From the NCBI RefSeq assembly GCF_016924145.1, contig NZ_JAFFZO010000001.1, positions 1 through 64,000 on the forward strand: a DNA stretch of 64,000 nt, given 5' to 3'. Position 1 is the stretch's first letter; each line of letters starts with the position of its first letter. The notes beneath the pieces were generated by a model that was given only the letters and a program-made list of their open reading frames with translations, had not been told where the DNA came from and made no database searches. Shown here piece after piece: positions 25,918-36,027 of the stretch. This DNA is from Amphritea pacifica (GTDB lineage Bacteria; Pseudomonadota; Gammaproteobacteria; Pseudomonadales; Balneatricaceae). Both the position numbers and the translations under genes were made by a program.

Positions 25918-27186
25918 ATGGGAAATATCGCTGACGAACTGGTTCAGGTTACTCAGGGCATGAAAGTCGATGTCGGGCACGCCGCACTGACGGTGACCAA
26001 AGCACTCGATTACGTAGGCATTGATGATAAAAGTCATGGCCGCCGTGTTGGTCTGATATGTCACCGCATAGCACATCTGCTGGGTTGGAATCGCACCAGA
26101 AGGCATTTTATTTTGATTGCGGGCATGCTCCACGACTGCGGCGTGTCATCTACCACAGTGCATCGCAAGCTGGTGGCCGAGATTGAGTGGGAAGGCGCAG
26201 AAGAGCACTGTTTGAGAGGTGATCAGTTTTTACAAAGTTTCCCGCCATTCAGCCCCTTCGCTGCAGCAATCAGATACCACCACACCCGCTGGCAGGACCT
26301 GCCACCGTCACTCGACAATAAAACGCGGGAATATGCAAACCTGATATTTTTCGCGGATCGCTTAGATGTTGCTTATGCGTCGTTCGTCATCGGTCACCCG
26401 CACCATGAAGTACTGTTAGGCCGGGAACACCTTCTTGCTGAGCTGGCACCTTATGTTGGGATACTGTTCTCCGATGAGATATATACAGCAGCTGCGCACG
26501 CTATACAGAAAGATAGCTTCTGGCTTGAGCTTCGTGAGGAGTATCTGGATGATGCCATCTTGGAAGCGCTCTCCTCCGAAGACTATGAAATATCATTGTC
26601 ATTTGACGAAATTGAATCGCTGGGAGAACTAATCTCTCAGATCGTTGATGCCAAGAGCCCCTATACTCACTACCACAGTTTGCGGGTTGCAGACCTGGCT
26701 TACACACTTTCAGGGCTAGCAGGTCTGGGGCCTTATCAAAGAAGAATACTGAGACTTTCAGGCCTGCTACATGATGTCGGCAAACTGAGAACGCCAGATG
26801 AGATTCTTGAAAAGCCCGGTGCACTGACTGACGCCGAAGTCGCCCAGATGCGCAGCCATCCGCTCGATAGTAAAAGAGTTCTTAATTCACTGTTCCCCAA
26901 TACCCCGATCGCAAAATGGGCAGCAGAACATCATGAAAAGCTGGATGGATCTGGCTACCCGTTTGGCTGGAAAGGCGATCAGATTGACTTTCCTACCCGG
27001 ATCTTATCGGTAGCCGATATATTCCAGGCACTTTGCCAAAAGCGGCCATACCGGCACAGGCTGAACATAGATGACGTGCTTGAGATCATGGATGTAATGG
27101 CTGCCAAAGGGGAGATAGACCTTTCAATATATGGTTTACTAAAAGCAAACAAAGAGGAACTATATACAATAGCAATAAGAACGTAG
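25918..27186 (+). CDS. Tandem HD / HD-GYP phosphohydrolase
   Basis: 422 residues. An N-terminal HD domain has H72-D73 in IAGMLHDCG, plus the downstream histidines YHHTRW and FADRLD. A C-terminal HD-GYP domain has HSLRVADLAY, HDVGKL (285-290) and HHEKLDGSGYP (338-348), all expected metal and GYP residues. It should hydrolyse c-di-GMP in the cytoplasm, opposing the GGDEF enzymes in this window. No receiver or membrane sensor is attached, so the N-terminal HD may be the regulatory part. It is a single gene. Confidence 0.88.
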   Translation: MGNIADELVQVTQGMKVDVGHAALTVTKALDYVGIDDKSHGRRVGLICHRIAHLLGWNRTRRHFILIAGMLHDCGVSSTTVHRKLVAEIEWEGAEEHCLRGDQFLQSFPPFSPFAAAIRYHHTRWQDLPPSLDNKTREYANLIFFADRLDVAYASFVIGHPHHEVLLGREHLLAELAPYVGILFSDEIYTAAAHAIQKDSFWLELREEYLDDAILEALSSEDYEISLSFDEIESLGELISQIVDAKSPYTHYHSLRVADLAYTLSGLAGLGPYQRRILRLSGLLHDVGKLRTPDEILEKPGALTDAEVAQMRSHPLDSKRVLNSLFPNTPIAKWAAEHHEKLDGSGYPFGWKGDQIDFPTRILSVADIFQALCQKRPYRHRLNIDDVLEIMDVMAAKGEIDLSIYGLLKANKEELYTIAIRT

Positions 27187-27901
27187 CCTCTCTGAGGAGC
27201 CGCTTCCTATCGTCAGGCGAGCACAACAAACCTCAGAAAACCGGAAGCCACTCAGCCATGATCTTCCGGAGAAGCGCACAAAATAAACGATATATTGACA
27301 AAACACAGCAACTCTATATAGTGTAGAGCAGCTTAGAAAAAGTCTATTTTTTAACCATTTGTTGTCGTTGTATTACTGTTGTTGCAATAATTAAGTATTC
27401 TCGTCCCTCTGTTTTAAAGTCCAGTCTTATTTTTTGCTACCCGGTCACCTCTGACTATATTTCGAACAGTAGTGTTGATACCCCACTGTGAAAACACAGA
27501 TAGAGAGTCGCTCTAAATATCAGTTCAGAGTTGTCCGGCACAATACCAGAACAGTGGCGATTACACTGCACAGATGGTTATTGTTGTTTCCTGTCTGGGC
27601 GAACCAGTCGTTCACAGCTTCAGGAAACCCGCTGTATTCAAGTGTCGTGGACACTCGGCAGCTATAAATATTTTTGTCATGTGCATGAGATAGACTAAGA
27701 AGGATCTCAGCATTAGTTTTTGGTCATCAGACAGGGCTCAGTGCCCGGGCTAGCAAAAGCAGGTCTGATCTCCAGTCCAATTTAATTCACTCCAGAGACG
27801 TGAGTGATACCAGCTACTCGCACCCCGTAGTATTAAAACCCATTAGCAATGAGTTCTTCTGACTACCTGAAGCGGCCGATGCTGGTTTATTTGAGAAAAG
27901 A
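27187..27901. other. Long leader or intergenic region before rnr
   Basis: 715 bp without a supported gene. It contains a hairpin, CCGGAAG...CTTCCGG (about 27240-27276), with no T run, and a short GTGTCGTGGACAC hairpin near 27643-27655. The usual upstream neighbours of rnr (a tRNA-Leu in several genera) are absent. It may carry an untranslated leader for rnr. Confidence 0.5.
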
Positions 27902-30253
27902 ATGAGTAATAACACCAAAGCGGCTATCAATGCCGCAGATTTTGAAAAATACAGTAATCCGATTCCTGGCCGGGAATACATTATGGGCCTGTTCGATGAG
28001 CCCGGTAAGTTTTTAAATCGCGAACAGCTGGGTAAAAAGCTGAAGCTGTTTGAAGATGAAGAGAAAGAAGCCTTGCGCCGCCGCCTAAGGGCGATGGAGC
28101 GTGATGGACAACTTAATTTCGACCCGCGTAAAGGTTACAGTCTGCTAACCGCTCAGGATCTGGTTGAAGGCCGGATTATCGGGCACCCTGATGGCTTTGG
28201 CTTCCTGTCACTGGACCAGGGTGGTGACGACCTTTTCCTGCACGATAGCCAGATGCTCAAAGCATTTCCCGGAGACCGGGTACAGGCACGGATCACCGGC
28301 ACTGACCGTCGCGGACGCCAGGAAGGTCAGATAGTTAAGGTTCTTGAAAAAAATATGACCGAGATCGTTGGTCGCTTAAGAGTCGAGGATGGCGAGTACT
28401 ATCTACAACCCGAAAACAGCCGTATCTGTAATGAGATCGATATCCCGGATGATCAGCTAAATGGAGCTCAGGCAGGGCAGTATGTCACCGTTGAGATCAC
28501 CGAATACCCCTGTCATCGTTTTAATGCTGAAGGTCGGGTAACTGAAATACTGGGAGACGCTATGGCTCCGGGTATGGAGATCGATGTAGCGATTCGCAAC
28601 CATGATATCCCCCATAAGTGGCCACAGGATGCGCTACAGGCAGCCGAGGCACTGGGCGAAGAGGTTAAAGAAGCGGATAAACAGCATCGTGCAGATCTGC
28701 GCGGCCTGCCATTTGTCACCATTGATGGCGAAGATGCCCGGGATTTTGATGACGCAGTCTACTGCGAGAAACGCAAGTCCGGCGGCTGGCGTCTGTTTGT
28801 CGCGATCGCCGATGTTTCCCACTATGTCACGCCAGGCTGCCCCTTAGATCTGGAAGCCGCTGAACGGGGTACTTCTGTGTATTTCCCGGGTCATGTTGTA
28901 CCGATGCTGCCCGAAGCGCTGTCAAACGGACTCTGTTCACTGAATCCCCATACAGACCGGCTGGTTATGGTCTGTGAAATGGCGATCAACAACGCCGGCA
29001 AGATGACCAGCTATAGGTTTTCTGAAGGTATTATTCACTCCCACGCCCGGCTGACCTATACCCAGGTAGGAGCGCTGGTCTCTTCACCCGAATCTGAATT
29101 GGGTAAAACCGTTGCCCGCAAGCATGCCGACGTTGTTCCCCATATCCACACCCTGCACCATCTCTATGCCGTGCTGAGAAAAGCCCGTACAAAACGGGGC
29201 TCCATCGACTTTGAAAAGCAGGAAGTACAGTTCAAGTTTACCGAAGACCGCAAGATTGACCGCATTGTGCCTGTCGTCCGTAACGATGCGCACAAGATGA
29301 TTGAAGAGTTTATGCTCTGTGCCAACGTCGCTACCGCCCGGTTTTTAGAAAAACTTGAGCTGCCAGCGCTTTACCGTGTCCATGAAGGGCCAGTGGAGAA
29401 AAAGCTGACTAATCTGCGGGCATTCCTGAGCGAGAGAGGCCTGAATCTGGCGGGCGGTGAAAAGCCCACACCGGTACATTATGACCGTCTGCTGAAAGGA
29501 CTTGGCGAGCGACCCGACGCGCAGATTATCCGTATGATGATGCTACGCTCTCTCAGTCAGGCGGAATACAGTTCAAATAACCAGGGACACTTTGGCCTGG
29601 CATATCCGGCCTATGCTCACTTTACTTCACCCATTCGGCGTTACCCGGACCTGCTGGTTCACCGTGCAATCCGCTCTGTCATTCGTCGTAGCGAAACTGG
29701 TAGCGTGATCAGCCGGGCACTGAAGAAAGTCACCGGAGTGGGTTCCGACCCGGTACACCGGATTAAAACTGCCGCTCCACTGGCACCGGGAAAAAGCTAC
29801 CCTTATGACCTGGCAGCGATGAATAACCTGGCTGAGCACTGCTCGCTGGTATCCCGGCGCGCGGATAAAGCCAGCTGGGATGTTGAAGCCTGGCTTAAGT
29901 GTGAATATATGCAGGACCACGTTGGCGATGTCTTCAGCGGAGTTATCAGCACGGTCACTAACTTTGGTCTCTTTATTGAGCTGGACGATACTCAGGTAGA
30001 AGGGCTGGTGCATGTCACCGCTCTGAACAATGACTATTACCAGTTTGATGCCGCCCGGCAACGGCTGGTGGGCGAGCGCACCCACGCCAGTTTCAGTATT
30101 GGCGATAAGATCAATATCCGGGTGGTGCGGGTCGATATGGATCAGCGCAAAATCGAATTTGAGCTGGCGGTTAAAGAAACCCCATCAGGTACAACAAAAC
30201 CACGCAAACGCAAAGGTGGATCTAACAAAGGCGCGGGAAAATACCGCCGCTAA
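27902..30253 (+). CDS. rnr: Ribonuclease R
   Basis: 783 residues; a 3'-5' exoribonuclease that degrades structured RNA and takes part in rRNA quality control and trans-translation. In order: a winged-helix N-terminal domain (about 20-85), two cold-shock domains, the RNB domain with TIDGEDARDFDDAVY holding the catalytic aspartates (about 273-287), an S1 domain (DVFSGVISTVTNFGLFIELDD, about 675-755), and a Lys/Arg tail (KPRKRKGG). The length is normal. The usual partner rlmB does not follow; an oppositely oriented HDOD gene does. The start ATG has only a weak purine stretch (GAGAAAAG). Confidence 0.95.
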   Translation: MSNNTKAAINAADFEKYSNPIPGREYIMGLFDEPGKFLNREQLGKKLKLFEDEEKEALRRRLRAMERDGQLNFDPRKGYSLLTAQDLVEGRIIGHPDGFGFLSLDQGGDDLFLHDSQMLKAFPGDRVQARITGTDRRGRQEGQIVKVLEKNMTEIVGRLRVEDGEYYLQPENSRICNEIDIPDDQLNGAQAGQYVTVEITEYPCHRFNAEGRVTEILGDAMAPGMEIDVAIRNHDIPHKWPQDALQAAEALGEEVKEADKQHRADLRGLPFVTIDGEDARDFDDAVYCEKRKSGGWRLFVAIADVSHYVTPGCPLDLEAAERGTSVYFPGHVVPMLPEALSNGLCSLNPHTDRLVMVCEMAINNAGKMTSYRFSEGIIHSHARLTYTQVGALVSSPESELGKTVARKHADVVPHIHTLHHLYAVLRKARTKRGSIDFEKQEVQFKFTEDRKIDRIVPVVRNDAHKMIEEFMLCANVATARFLEKLELPALYRVHEGPVEKKLTNLRAFLSERGLNLAGGEKPTPVHYDRLLKGLGERPDAQIIRMMMLRSLSQAEYSSNNQGHFGLAYPAYAHFTSPIRRYPDLLVHRAIRSVIRRSETGSVISRALKKVTGVGSDPVHRIKTAAPLAPGKSYPYDLAAMNNLAEHCSLVSRRADKASWDVEAWLKCEYMQDHVGDVFSGVISTVTNFGLFIELDDTQVEGLVHVTALNNDYYQFDAARQRLVGERTHASFSIGDKINIRVVRVDMDQRKIEFELAVKETPSGTTKPRKRKGGSNKGAGKYRR

Positions 30254-30313
30254 GTCACAGGCGGAGATCTGATTAAGCCGATCCTTAAGAAAATGAAGCA
30301 TCGGCCTTATCGA

Positions 30314-31150
30314 TCAACGAACCCGCTCAAGCTGATCTAAACAATCATCCCGGATATCCAGATAGTCAATATCCGGCAAGCCCAGATATTCCAGAGCAGG
30401 TTTTAATTCCAGCCATGACTCCCGGGGGGTATTCAGTCGCCAAAAGCGGCGATACTGCCCGCTGATATCTTTTGCCAGAAGCACCAGACAGAACAACGCC
30501 TTGCTCCTGTCACTAATTGCAACAGACGGCCTTAAAAGCTCTAACGGATAATGCAGTTGTAGTTTAATCGCACCGCATACCGACTCCGGCATATGCCAGG
30601 TAGCGGCAATTTCTGCACCGAGCGTGAAGTGATCAACACCATATTGCTGCCGTTCCAGGCTGCTTAAACTGGCCAGATCACGCCCTTCAAGGGCATTCAG
30701 AAAACGACGATAATCACTAAAGGACTCCATCATCAGTGGCACACCACAATCGTGTACCATTCCCAGTGCATAGGCCTCATCAGGATTATCAACTGATAAA
30801 ATGCCGGCTAGCCGGGCCGCCAGTTCAGCGACTTCGGTGGAGGTATCCCAAAACCGGTCAAGACGCCCGGTTTTCGATAAAGAACGTTTTAATGAGATCA
30901 CCGTAATCAGCGTTTGTAAGCGTTTGAAGCCCAAACGCATGACCGCCTGCTGTAGTGAAGACAACCGCCCTACCCTTGAAAACAGGGGGCTGTTAACCGT
31001 GGATAACACAACGGTATATAAGGACACATCGGTCTTCAACAGGTTAACGACAGCGCCAACATCAGGCTCAGCTGACTTGAGCAGTGTTGCGAGTTTCAGC
31101 AATATCTCCGGACGGGACGGGATCAGGTAAGGCTTCGGCTTTATTGCCAT
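30314..31150 (-). CDS. HDOD domain signalling protein
   Basis: 278 residues from the ATG at 31150 (GGGGAG upstream); the longer frame to 31195 lacks such a site. The HDOD core is clear: LLKLATLLKSAEPDVGAVVNLLKTDVSL, STVNSPLFSR, SLQQAVMRLGFKRLQTLI and YALGMVHDCGVPLM. These proteins do not usually keep full phosphohydrolase residues and act as signalling scaffolds, often around motility or c-di-GMP. It converges on rnr and forms a single-gene unit. Confidence 0.83.
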   Translation of the reverse strand: MAIKPKPYLIPSRPEILLKLATLLKSAEPDVGAVVNLLKTDVSLYTVVLSTVNSPLFSRVGRLSSLQQAVMRLGFKRLQTLITVISLKRSLSKTGRLDRFWDTSTEVAELAARLAGILSVDNPDEAYALGMVHDCGVPLMMESFSDYRRFLNALEGRDLASLSSLERQQYGVDHFTLGAEIAATWHMPESVCGAIKLQLHYPLELLRPSVAISDRSKALFCLVLLAKDISGQYRRFWRLNTPRESWLELKPALEYLGLPDIDYLDIRDDCLDQLERVR

Positions 31151-31376
31151 AAACTCCCCATAACAATTATAACTAAGAGATCGACACAGGATCACTCTAC
31201 CACTACTGATTAATAAGAGAACAGAAGATTGTCACTAAAACAGGTACAGAGAGTCTCCCTTTTTACCATCCGGCGTCACACAGAGCACTTTATCTCACCA
31301 GCCGGTGCCCGAAGAAAAGCTCAGCGGGGCAGGAGCTGTCTGTCGCGATCCTGATGGCAGGTATTCTCAATACTTT

Positions 31377-33128
31377 TCAGCGATTAGAGAGCCAGATACT
31401 CTGATAGGGCGCCAGTTCGATGCTCCCCAACAGATCCTCATAGCGTTGACCACTGAGCAGATCGCGCCAGTCCTGTGTCTGGATAAGATTCAGATCTGAC
31501 AGCGATAATGTCGCAGACTCAGCGCTGATATTATTCAGACAAAAAATATTCTGAGTGCGGTCGATACTCTGACGCCAGAAACCGAAAACCTGCTCCCCCA
31601 GATGCAGAGTAAACTGAGTACCATTTGGATGGAACGCTTTCTGCTGAGTCCGGATGGAGATCAGATGCTTCATCGCGGCAAAAACGCGGTGATGGTGGCT
31701 AGTGTGATCTGCCAGTAACTGTTCTAACTCATTATAATCCCATTGATGTCGATTGATTGAGCGAAAGTGACCGGTAGCCTTTACCCGTTCATGATCGTTC
31801 TGGGTAGCCAATAAGCTGTGCAGATAGAGACCCGGAATCCCTTCAAGCGCCAGCATAATGGTATGCGCACAAAGAAAGCGCGCCTCACCAAACTCATCCT
31901 TTCCCTCAACCGTTCCCTGCAATGCCTCGAACAATGCAATATTGATTTCATAGGGTTTCTTGCCGCCATCGTCCAGCGCCCGCCAGGATACATGACCACC
32001 AAAATCCTGCATGGTAGCTATCATCAGATCCACTTCACTATCCGGCAGGATACCCTCTACCGGACGCAGACCGATACCATCGTGAGAGGCGATGAAGTTG
32101 AAAAATGCAGTGCCATCCTGAGCCGGCGGCATACTCATCATCCACTGTTTCAGATAAAAATTCTGGCCGGTGATCAGGGCGTGCAGCAATAACGGCGGCA
32201 GTGAAAAGTTATAAACGCAGTGTGCTTCGTTCGCGTTACCAAAATAGGAGAGATTTTCCCGGCTGGGAATATTTGTCTCTGTGATTATCATGGCGGAAGG
32301 GCAGGCATATTCGATCAGGGTACGTAACAGCCTGACCACCTCATGGGTCTGCTCAAGGTTGAGACAACTGGTGCCCGGCTCTTTCCACAGAAATGCAATG
32401 GCATCGAGCCGGAAAATATTGACGCCCTGATCGAGATAGAAGCGAACAATATTAACGAACTCTTTCAAAACCCCGGTGTTACGGAAATCAAAATCGATCT
32501 GGTCGTGACTGAAAGTACACCATACATACTTTACCCCATCCGTAGTCTGTACCTCCCTTAACAGCGGGCTGGTACGAGGCCGAACCACCTCACTCAGATT
32601 TTCATCGGGACTGGTGGTGAAGTAGTAATCATGTCCTGGTCCCTCACCTTTTATAAAATTCTGAAACCATTCACTCTCACCGGAACCATGATTGATCACC
32701 AGATCAGACATTAAACGATACTCTGCCGAAAGCCGTTGGATATCCTGCCACTCCCCCACCGATTCACGCACCGCATAATAGTCGCTCACTGCAAAACCAT
32801 CATCCGAACTGTAGGGAAAAAACGGCAGCACATGCACGCCGTTAATCACATCATCACACTGCTCATTGAGAAACCGATGCAGGGTTGTCATCGCCCGTTC
32901 ATCAGCACGCAGCAGGCTGTCACCATAGGTAATGATGATAACGTCCTGCTGACTCCAGTGATTCTGATAGGGAACAGGAACCTGCTCCACGCTACCCAGA
33001 CGCATAATGGATATCAGATCAGAGACCAGTTGAGCAATATCAGTCTCAAATCCCTGGTAGATAGTCTGCAGGTGGTTCTCAATCTGGCTGGCCAGCTGCT
33101 CGCTGGCAGTATTTAAAACGCTATCCAT
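31377..33128 (-). CDS. GH13_18 glucosidic phosphorylase, probably glucosylglycerate phosphorylase
   Basis: 583 residues; a sucrose-phosphorylase-like TIM barrel. Asp242 in [10 protein letters not shown] is the nucleophile, Glu284 in IITETNIPS the acid/base, and Asp350 in IASHDGIG the transition-state stabiliser. GH13_18 contains sucrose, sucrose-6-phosphate and glucosylglycerate phosphorylases. The position directly after gpgP and gpgS favours glucosylglycerate: phosphate plus 2-O-glucosylglycerate gives glucose-1-phosphate and D-glycerate. It starts 1 bp after the gpgS stop, so it is the third gene of one operon. It probably recycles the solute when osmotic or nitrogen stress ends. Confidence 0.85.
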   Translation of the reverse strand: MDSVLNTASEQLASQIENHLQTIYQGFETDIAQLVSDLISIMRLGSVEQVPVPYQNHWSQQDVIIITYGDSLLRADERAMTTLHRFLNEQCDDVINGVHVLPFFPYSSDDGFAVSDYYAVRESVGEWQDIQRLSAEYRLMSDLVINHGSGESEWFQNFIKGEGPGHDYYFTTSPDENLSEVVRPRTSPLLREVQTTDGVKYVWCTFSHDQIDFDFRNTGVLKEFVNIVRFYLDQGVNIFRLDAIAFLWKEPGTSCLNLEQTHEVVRLLRTLIEYACPSAMIITETNIPSRENLSYFGNANEAHCVYNFSLPPLLLHALITGQNFYLKQWMMSMPPAQDGTAFFNFIASHDGIGLRPVEGILPDSEVDLMIATMQDFGGHVSWRALDDGGKKPYEINIALFEALQGTVEGKDEFGEARFLCAHTIMLALEGIPGLYLHSLLATQNDHERVKATGHFRSINRHQWDYNELEQLLADHTSHHHRVFAAMKHLISIRTQQKAFHPNGTQFTLHLGEQVFGFWRQSIDRTQNIFCLNNISAESATLSLSDLNLIQTQDWRDLLSGQRYEDLLGSIELAPYQSIWLSNR

Positions 33129-33129
33129 C

Positions 33130-34356
33130 TTATTCCGCCATAAACTCTTGATGATCCTGTTCTACCGCTTCAATGAGGCGGTCAAACACCTCTGGCATCG
33201 CACTGGAGACCCGGCTCCAGCTGGGAATAAAGGGGGTCTCCATCGGATTACTCAGGAACTGCTCTCCGGCAGTGATAATGTTACGCGAGAACATCTCGAC
33301 GGCCATCTCCTCCTCGTGAATGTCCAGCTGTAAACCATTCATCACCGCATCATTGTGATAGGTTTCAACAAAATCCAGTGCGATCCGGAAATAGGTCGCT
33401 TTGACGGAACGAAAGGTCTCTGTATTAAAGGTGTGCCCCTGTGTAGCTAACTTACGGAATAGTGATTTAGTGATGTCGATCGACATCTTCGACAGTCCGG
33501 CATTCTTATCCTCTAATGACAGATCCTGATGCTTATGATCATACTGATCCGCAATATCCACCTGACATAAGCGGTTGTTAGCGTAGTTACGATGCATTTC
33601 CGATAGAACACCTATCTCCAGCCCCCAGTCACTGGGGATTCTAATATCGCTGAGTACATCCCGGCGAAATGAAAACTCACCTGCTAAGGGATAACGGAAA
33701 CTATCCAGAAACTGCAGATACTCGATCTCACCAAACACCCGTTTCAGCGCCCTCAACAGGGGGGTTACCAACAGCCGGCTGACCCGGCCATTGATCTTGC
33801 CATCCGCAACCCGGGCATAAAACCCTTTGCAGAACTCATAGTTGAACTGGGGGTTGGCTACCGGATAGATCAGTCTGGCCAGCATCTCGCGACTGTAAGT
33901 CACCACGTCGCAGTCATGCAACGCCACCGATTCTGCCCGCCCTGATGCCAGAATATACCCCATGCAATACCAGACATTACGGCCCTTCCCTGCCTCTTTT
34001 GGTGCCAGCTTCAATGCCTGAAGTTCGGCATCCAGCGCTCTGAGCCGCGGACCATCGTTCCACAGTATGCGATGATGCTGGGGTAGCTTATTAAAAAATG
34101 AACGGGCGTAGCGAAACTGATCCTCATTAGCCCGGTCCAGCCCGATAACAATCTCTGAAAGATAGGGGACTTTACTGATCTCATCAATAATATGGCCAAG
34201 CGCCGGCCCCTCCAATTCAGAAAAAAGTGAGGGCAGAATCAGTGCTAAGGGTCTCTTTCTGGCAAACCGGGTCAGCTCCTCTTCAACCTCCGCAATCGGC
34301 CTGTTCGACAGATTGTGCAGGGTGGTGATAATGCCATTCTGATAAAAATCACCCAT
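33130..34356 (-). CDS. gpgS: Glucosyl-3-phosphoglycerate synthase
   Basis: 408 residues; GT81-type glycosyltransferase with a GT-A fold. The metal motif is in [13 protein letters not shown] (DCD), and [13 protein letters not shown] and [12 protein letters not shown] match the acceptor region of GpgS. It makes glucosyl-3-phosphoglycerate from NDP-glucose and 3-phosphoglycerate in the cytoplasm. Its start overlaps the end of gpgP by 8 bp, so translation is coupled. The product is dephosphorylated by the upstream gene's enzyme to the compatible solute glucosylglycerate. Confidence 0.9.
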   Translation of the reverse strand: MGDFYQNGIITTLHNLSNRPIAEVEEELTRFARKRPLALILPSLFSELEGPALGHIIDEISKVPYLSEIVIGLDRANEDQFRYARSFFNKLPQHHRILWNDGPRLRALDAELQALKLAPKEAGKGRNVWYCMGYILASGRAESVALHDCDVVTYSREMLARLIYPVANPQFNYEFCKGFYARVADGKINGRVSRLLVTPLLRALKRVFGEIEYLQFLDSFRYPLAGEFSFRRDVLSDIRIPSDWGLEIGVLSEMHRNYANNRLCQVDIADQYDHKHQDLSLEDKNAGLSKMSIDITKSLFRKLATQGHTFNTETFRSVKATYFRIALDFVETYHNDAVMNGLQLDIHEEEMAVEMFSRNIITAGEQFLSNPMETPFIPSWSRVSSAMPEVFDRLIEAVEQDHQEFMAE

Positions 34357-35233
34357 AACAACGACTCCTTAACTTCGTACGAAGGTATTCAATTGAATTC
34401 ACGGTCTCAGGCCGGTCAGCAGCACCTAAGAACCAGTTGACCCCTTCAACCCACCCTTGCGGACCTGTTTGCCGGGACAGATAGAGATGCTGATGTACAA
34501 CTTCAGGGGGCTGATGCACAGGCGAGCGAACCACCACAGCACAATCAGCCACCTGCAACATATCGACATCGTTGTCACTATCCCCGGCAGCGATAGTTAG
34601 TAACGCACTGTCCGGATATTCAACTCGAAACTGTTCCGTCAGCCATTGCAGCGCCTTTCCTTTATTTCCGGCTCCGGTGACATGGAGAAACCGCCCCCCC
34701 TGGAGCACCGTCGCTCCCGTCTCTCTGAGCGTTTCAATAAAGCACTGCTTCCGCTCATCTGATCCGAGCCACAGGACGGGTTCACTGAACTCCCTCTGAC
34801 TGGCTTGTCTGGCAGCACTTTCCGTTAACCCGGTCGATGCCCGGATACCCTCCACACCTAAACGGGTGAAGGTTTCAAACTCCCCTCCAAACCCGGCCTC
34901 CTGCTGCGCCAACAGGCCTGTCCAGTATTCACGGGGTTTAGAAAATTGATAACGGTAGAAACCATCAATCAGCTCACAACCTGAGGGAGGTGAGGAAAAA
35001 TAGTTTTCAGGAATAAACACAGCGGCGCCATTTTCGACTACAAACGGACCATGGTTATCCAGTTCGCATCGCAGAACCGCTAACTCAGCCCGGGTTTTGC
35101 TGGTTACAGGGATAACGGGTACGCCAATCTCATTGAAAAGAGACAGCAAAGGTTTCGCAGGACTAAAACTGTAACTGAAGTGATCCAACAGCGAACCATC
35201 GAGATCTGTAAAGATCAGAATTTTTTGAGTCAT
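34349..35233 (-). CDS. gpgP: Glucosyl/mannosyl-3-phosphoglycerate phosphatase (HAD type IIB)
   Basis: 294 residues. The HAD nucleophile motif is FTDLDGSLLD, motif II lies in PVTSKTRAEL, and motif III/IV is AAGDSDNDVDML. The insertion type and length fit mannosyl-3-phosphoglycerate phosphatase-like enzymes, which accept the glucosyl substrate as well. It removes phosphate from glucosyl-3-phosphoglycerate. It is the first gene of the gpgP-gpgS-GH13_18 operon; the promoter should lie in the 35234-36027 gap. Confidence 0.88.
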   Translation of the reverse strand: MTQKILIFTDLDGSLLDHFSYSFSPAKPLLSLFNEIGVPVIPVTSKTRAELAVLRCELDNHGPFVVENGAAVFIPENYFSSPPSGCELIDGFYRYQFSKPREYWTGLLAQQEAGFGGEFETFTRLGVEGIRASTGLTESAARQASQREFSEPVLWLGSDERKQCFIETLRETGATVLQGGRFLHVTGAGNKGKALQWLTEQFRVEYPDSALLTIAAGDSDNDVDMLQVADCAVVVRSPVHQPPEVVHQHLYLSRQTGPQGWVEGVNWFLGAADRPETVNSIEYLRTKLRSRCYG

Positions 35234-36027
35234 CCCCTCCCTCCCATAGTTGTGCAGCCAAATCTAAGCCCTTAATAAAACGCACCAAACCGGTGCAATC
35301 TGTGCTGATTTATTAAACCATTCTGCCTTTGTATAGAGAGACTGCAGGAAGCATACCCAATCTGATAAAAAAACAAGATAAGGGTGCAATTACACAACAA
35401 TAATCTATTCTTTATAGGTTGCAGGCAGTGATTACGGATAACTATTCAGTCCGATATAGCATATTTTAGTCTGGCAGAGCGTATTGCCAGGGTTTATGAC
35501 CTCATTTAAAAACGCCGGACAATGAATAGAAACCATAAGAACCTAAGAAGAGGAACCTGAGACAGTTGGCATTTGGGTAGGCGAACGGCAGCCTCCGATT
35601 AAGCAGACTGATGGTCATCGCGTGGATCACGCCTGAGTACTTTATTGGAACGCAGATCAGTCTTTAATCCTGACGTCGATAATCCAGAATGGGGCAATAA
35701 GGACAATAAAGGTAATTAAGACACTCAAAGTAGCAATTTTATCGATACAGCACGCACTACTTTGACGCAACATAAAAAGTGTCATCCCGACACCCAGGAG
35801 GAAAGCCGGAATAGTAAAATGTCGCAAATAGTCAATTTTTGCAGTGAATTTGGTAAATTTTAATCTAGAAAACAGTCCTGTTAGACTTAATTATAGGTTT
35901 TTAAAGGTTATGTTTGCACTTTTACTTCGTAATATCGTAGTGTATTAATAGAGATGAAACAGTAACCGACTACAGATTTTTTAATTTGCGGGCAATAAAA
36001 ATAACTGGTAGCGAGGCAAAACAGCAG
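35234..36027. other. AT-rich divergent region between gpgP and the ABC importer
   Basis: About 790 bp holding the two divergent promoters. It contains a possible small membrane ORF (see 35657-35785, minus) and otherwise no supported gene. The base composition is lower in GC than the flanking genes. Confidence 0.5.
35657..35785 (-). CDS. Possible small or decayed membrane protein
   Basis: From an ATG at 35785 a 42-residue frame encodes MTLFMLRQSSACCIDK, a hydrophobic segment (IATLSVLITFIVLIAPFWII) and DVRIKD before TGA. The same frame is open about 35 codons further upstream and encodes another hydrophobic stretch (FTIPAFLLGVG), but with no ATG there and a stop near 35890. It reads like a two-helix membrane protein that has lost its start, or a small protein with a non-ATG start. 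No Shine-Dalgarno site was seen. Confidence 0.28.
   Translation of the reverse strand: MTLFMLRQSSACCIDKIATLSVLITFIVLIAPFWIIDVRIKD

Noticed and set aside
30260-30312. Hairpin GCCGAT...ATCGGC between rnr and the HDOD gene as a terminator
   Set aside because: Six pairs, a 17-base loop and no T run make it too weak to call.
36000-36027. TTG start for the PotA-like gene
   Set aside because: The ATG at 36028 fits the family start and has a usable GAGG site; the TTG-derived leader has no similarity.
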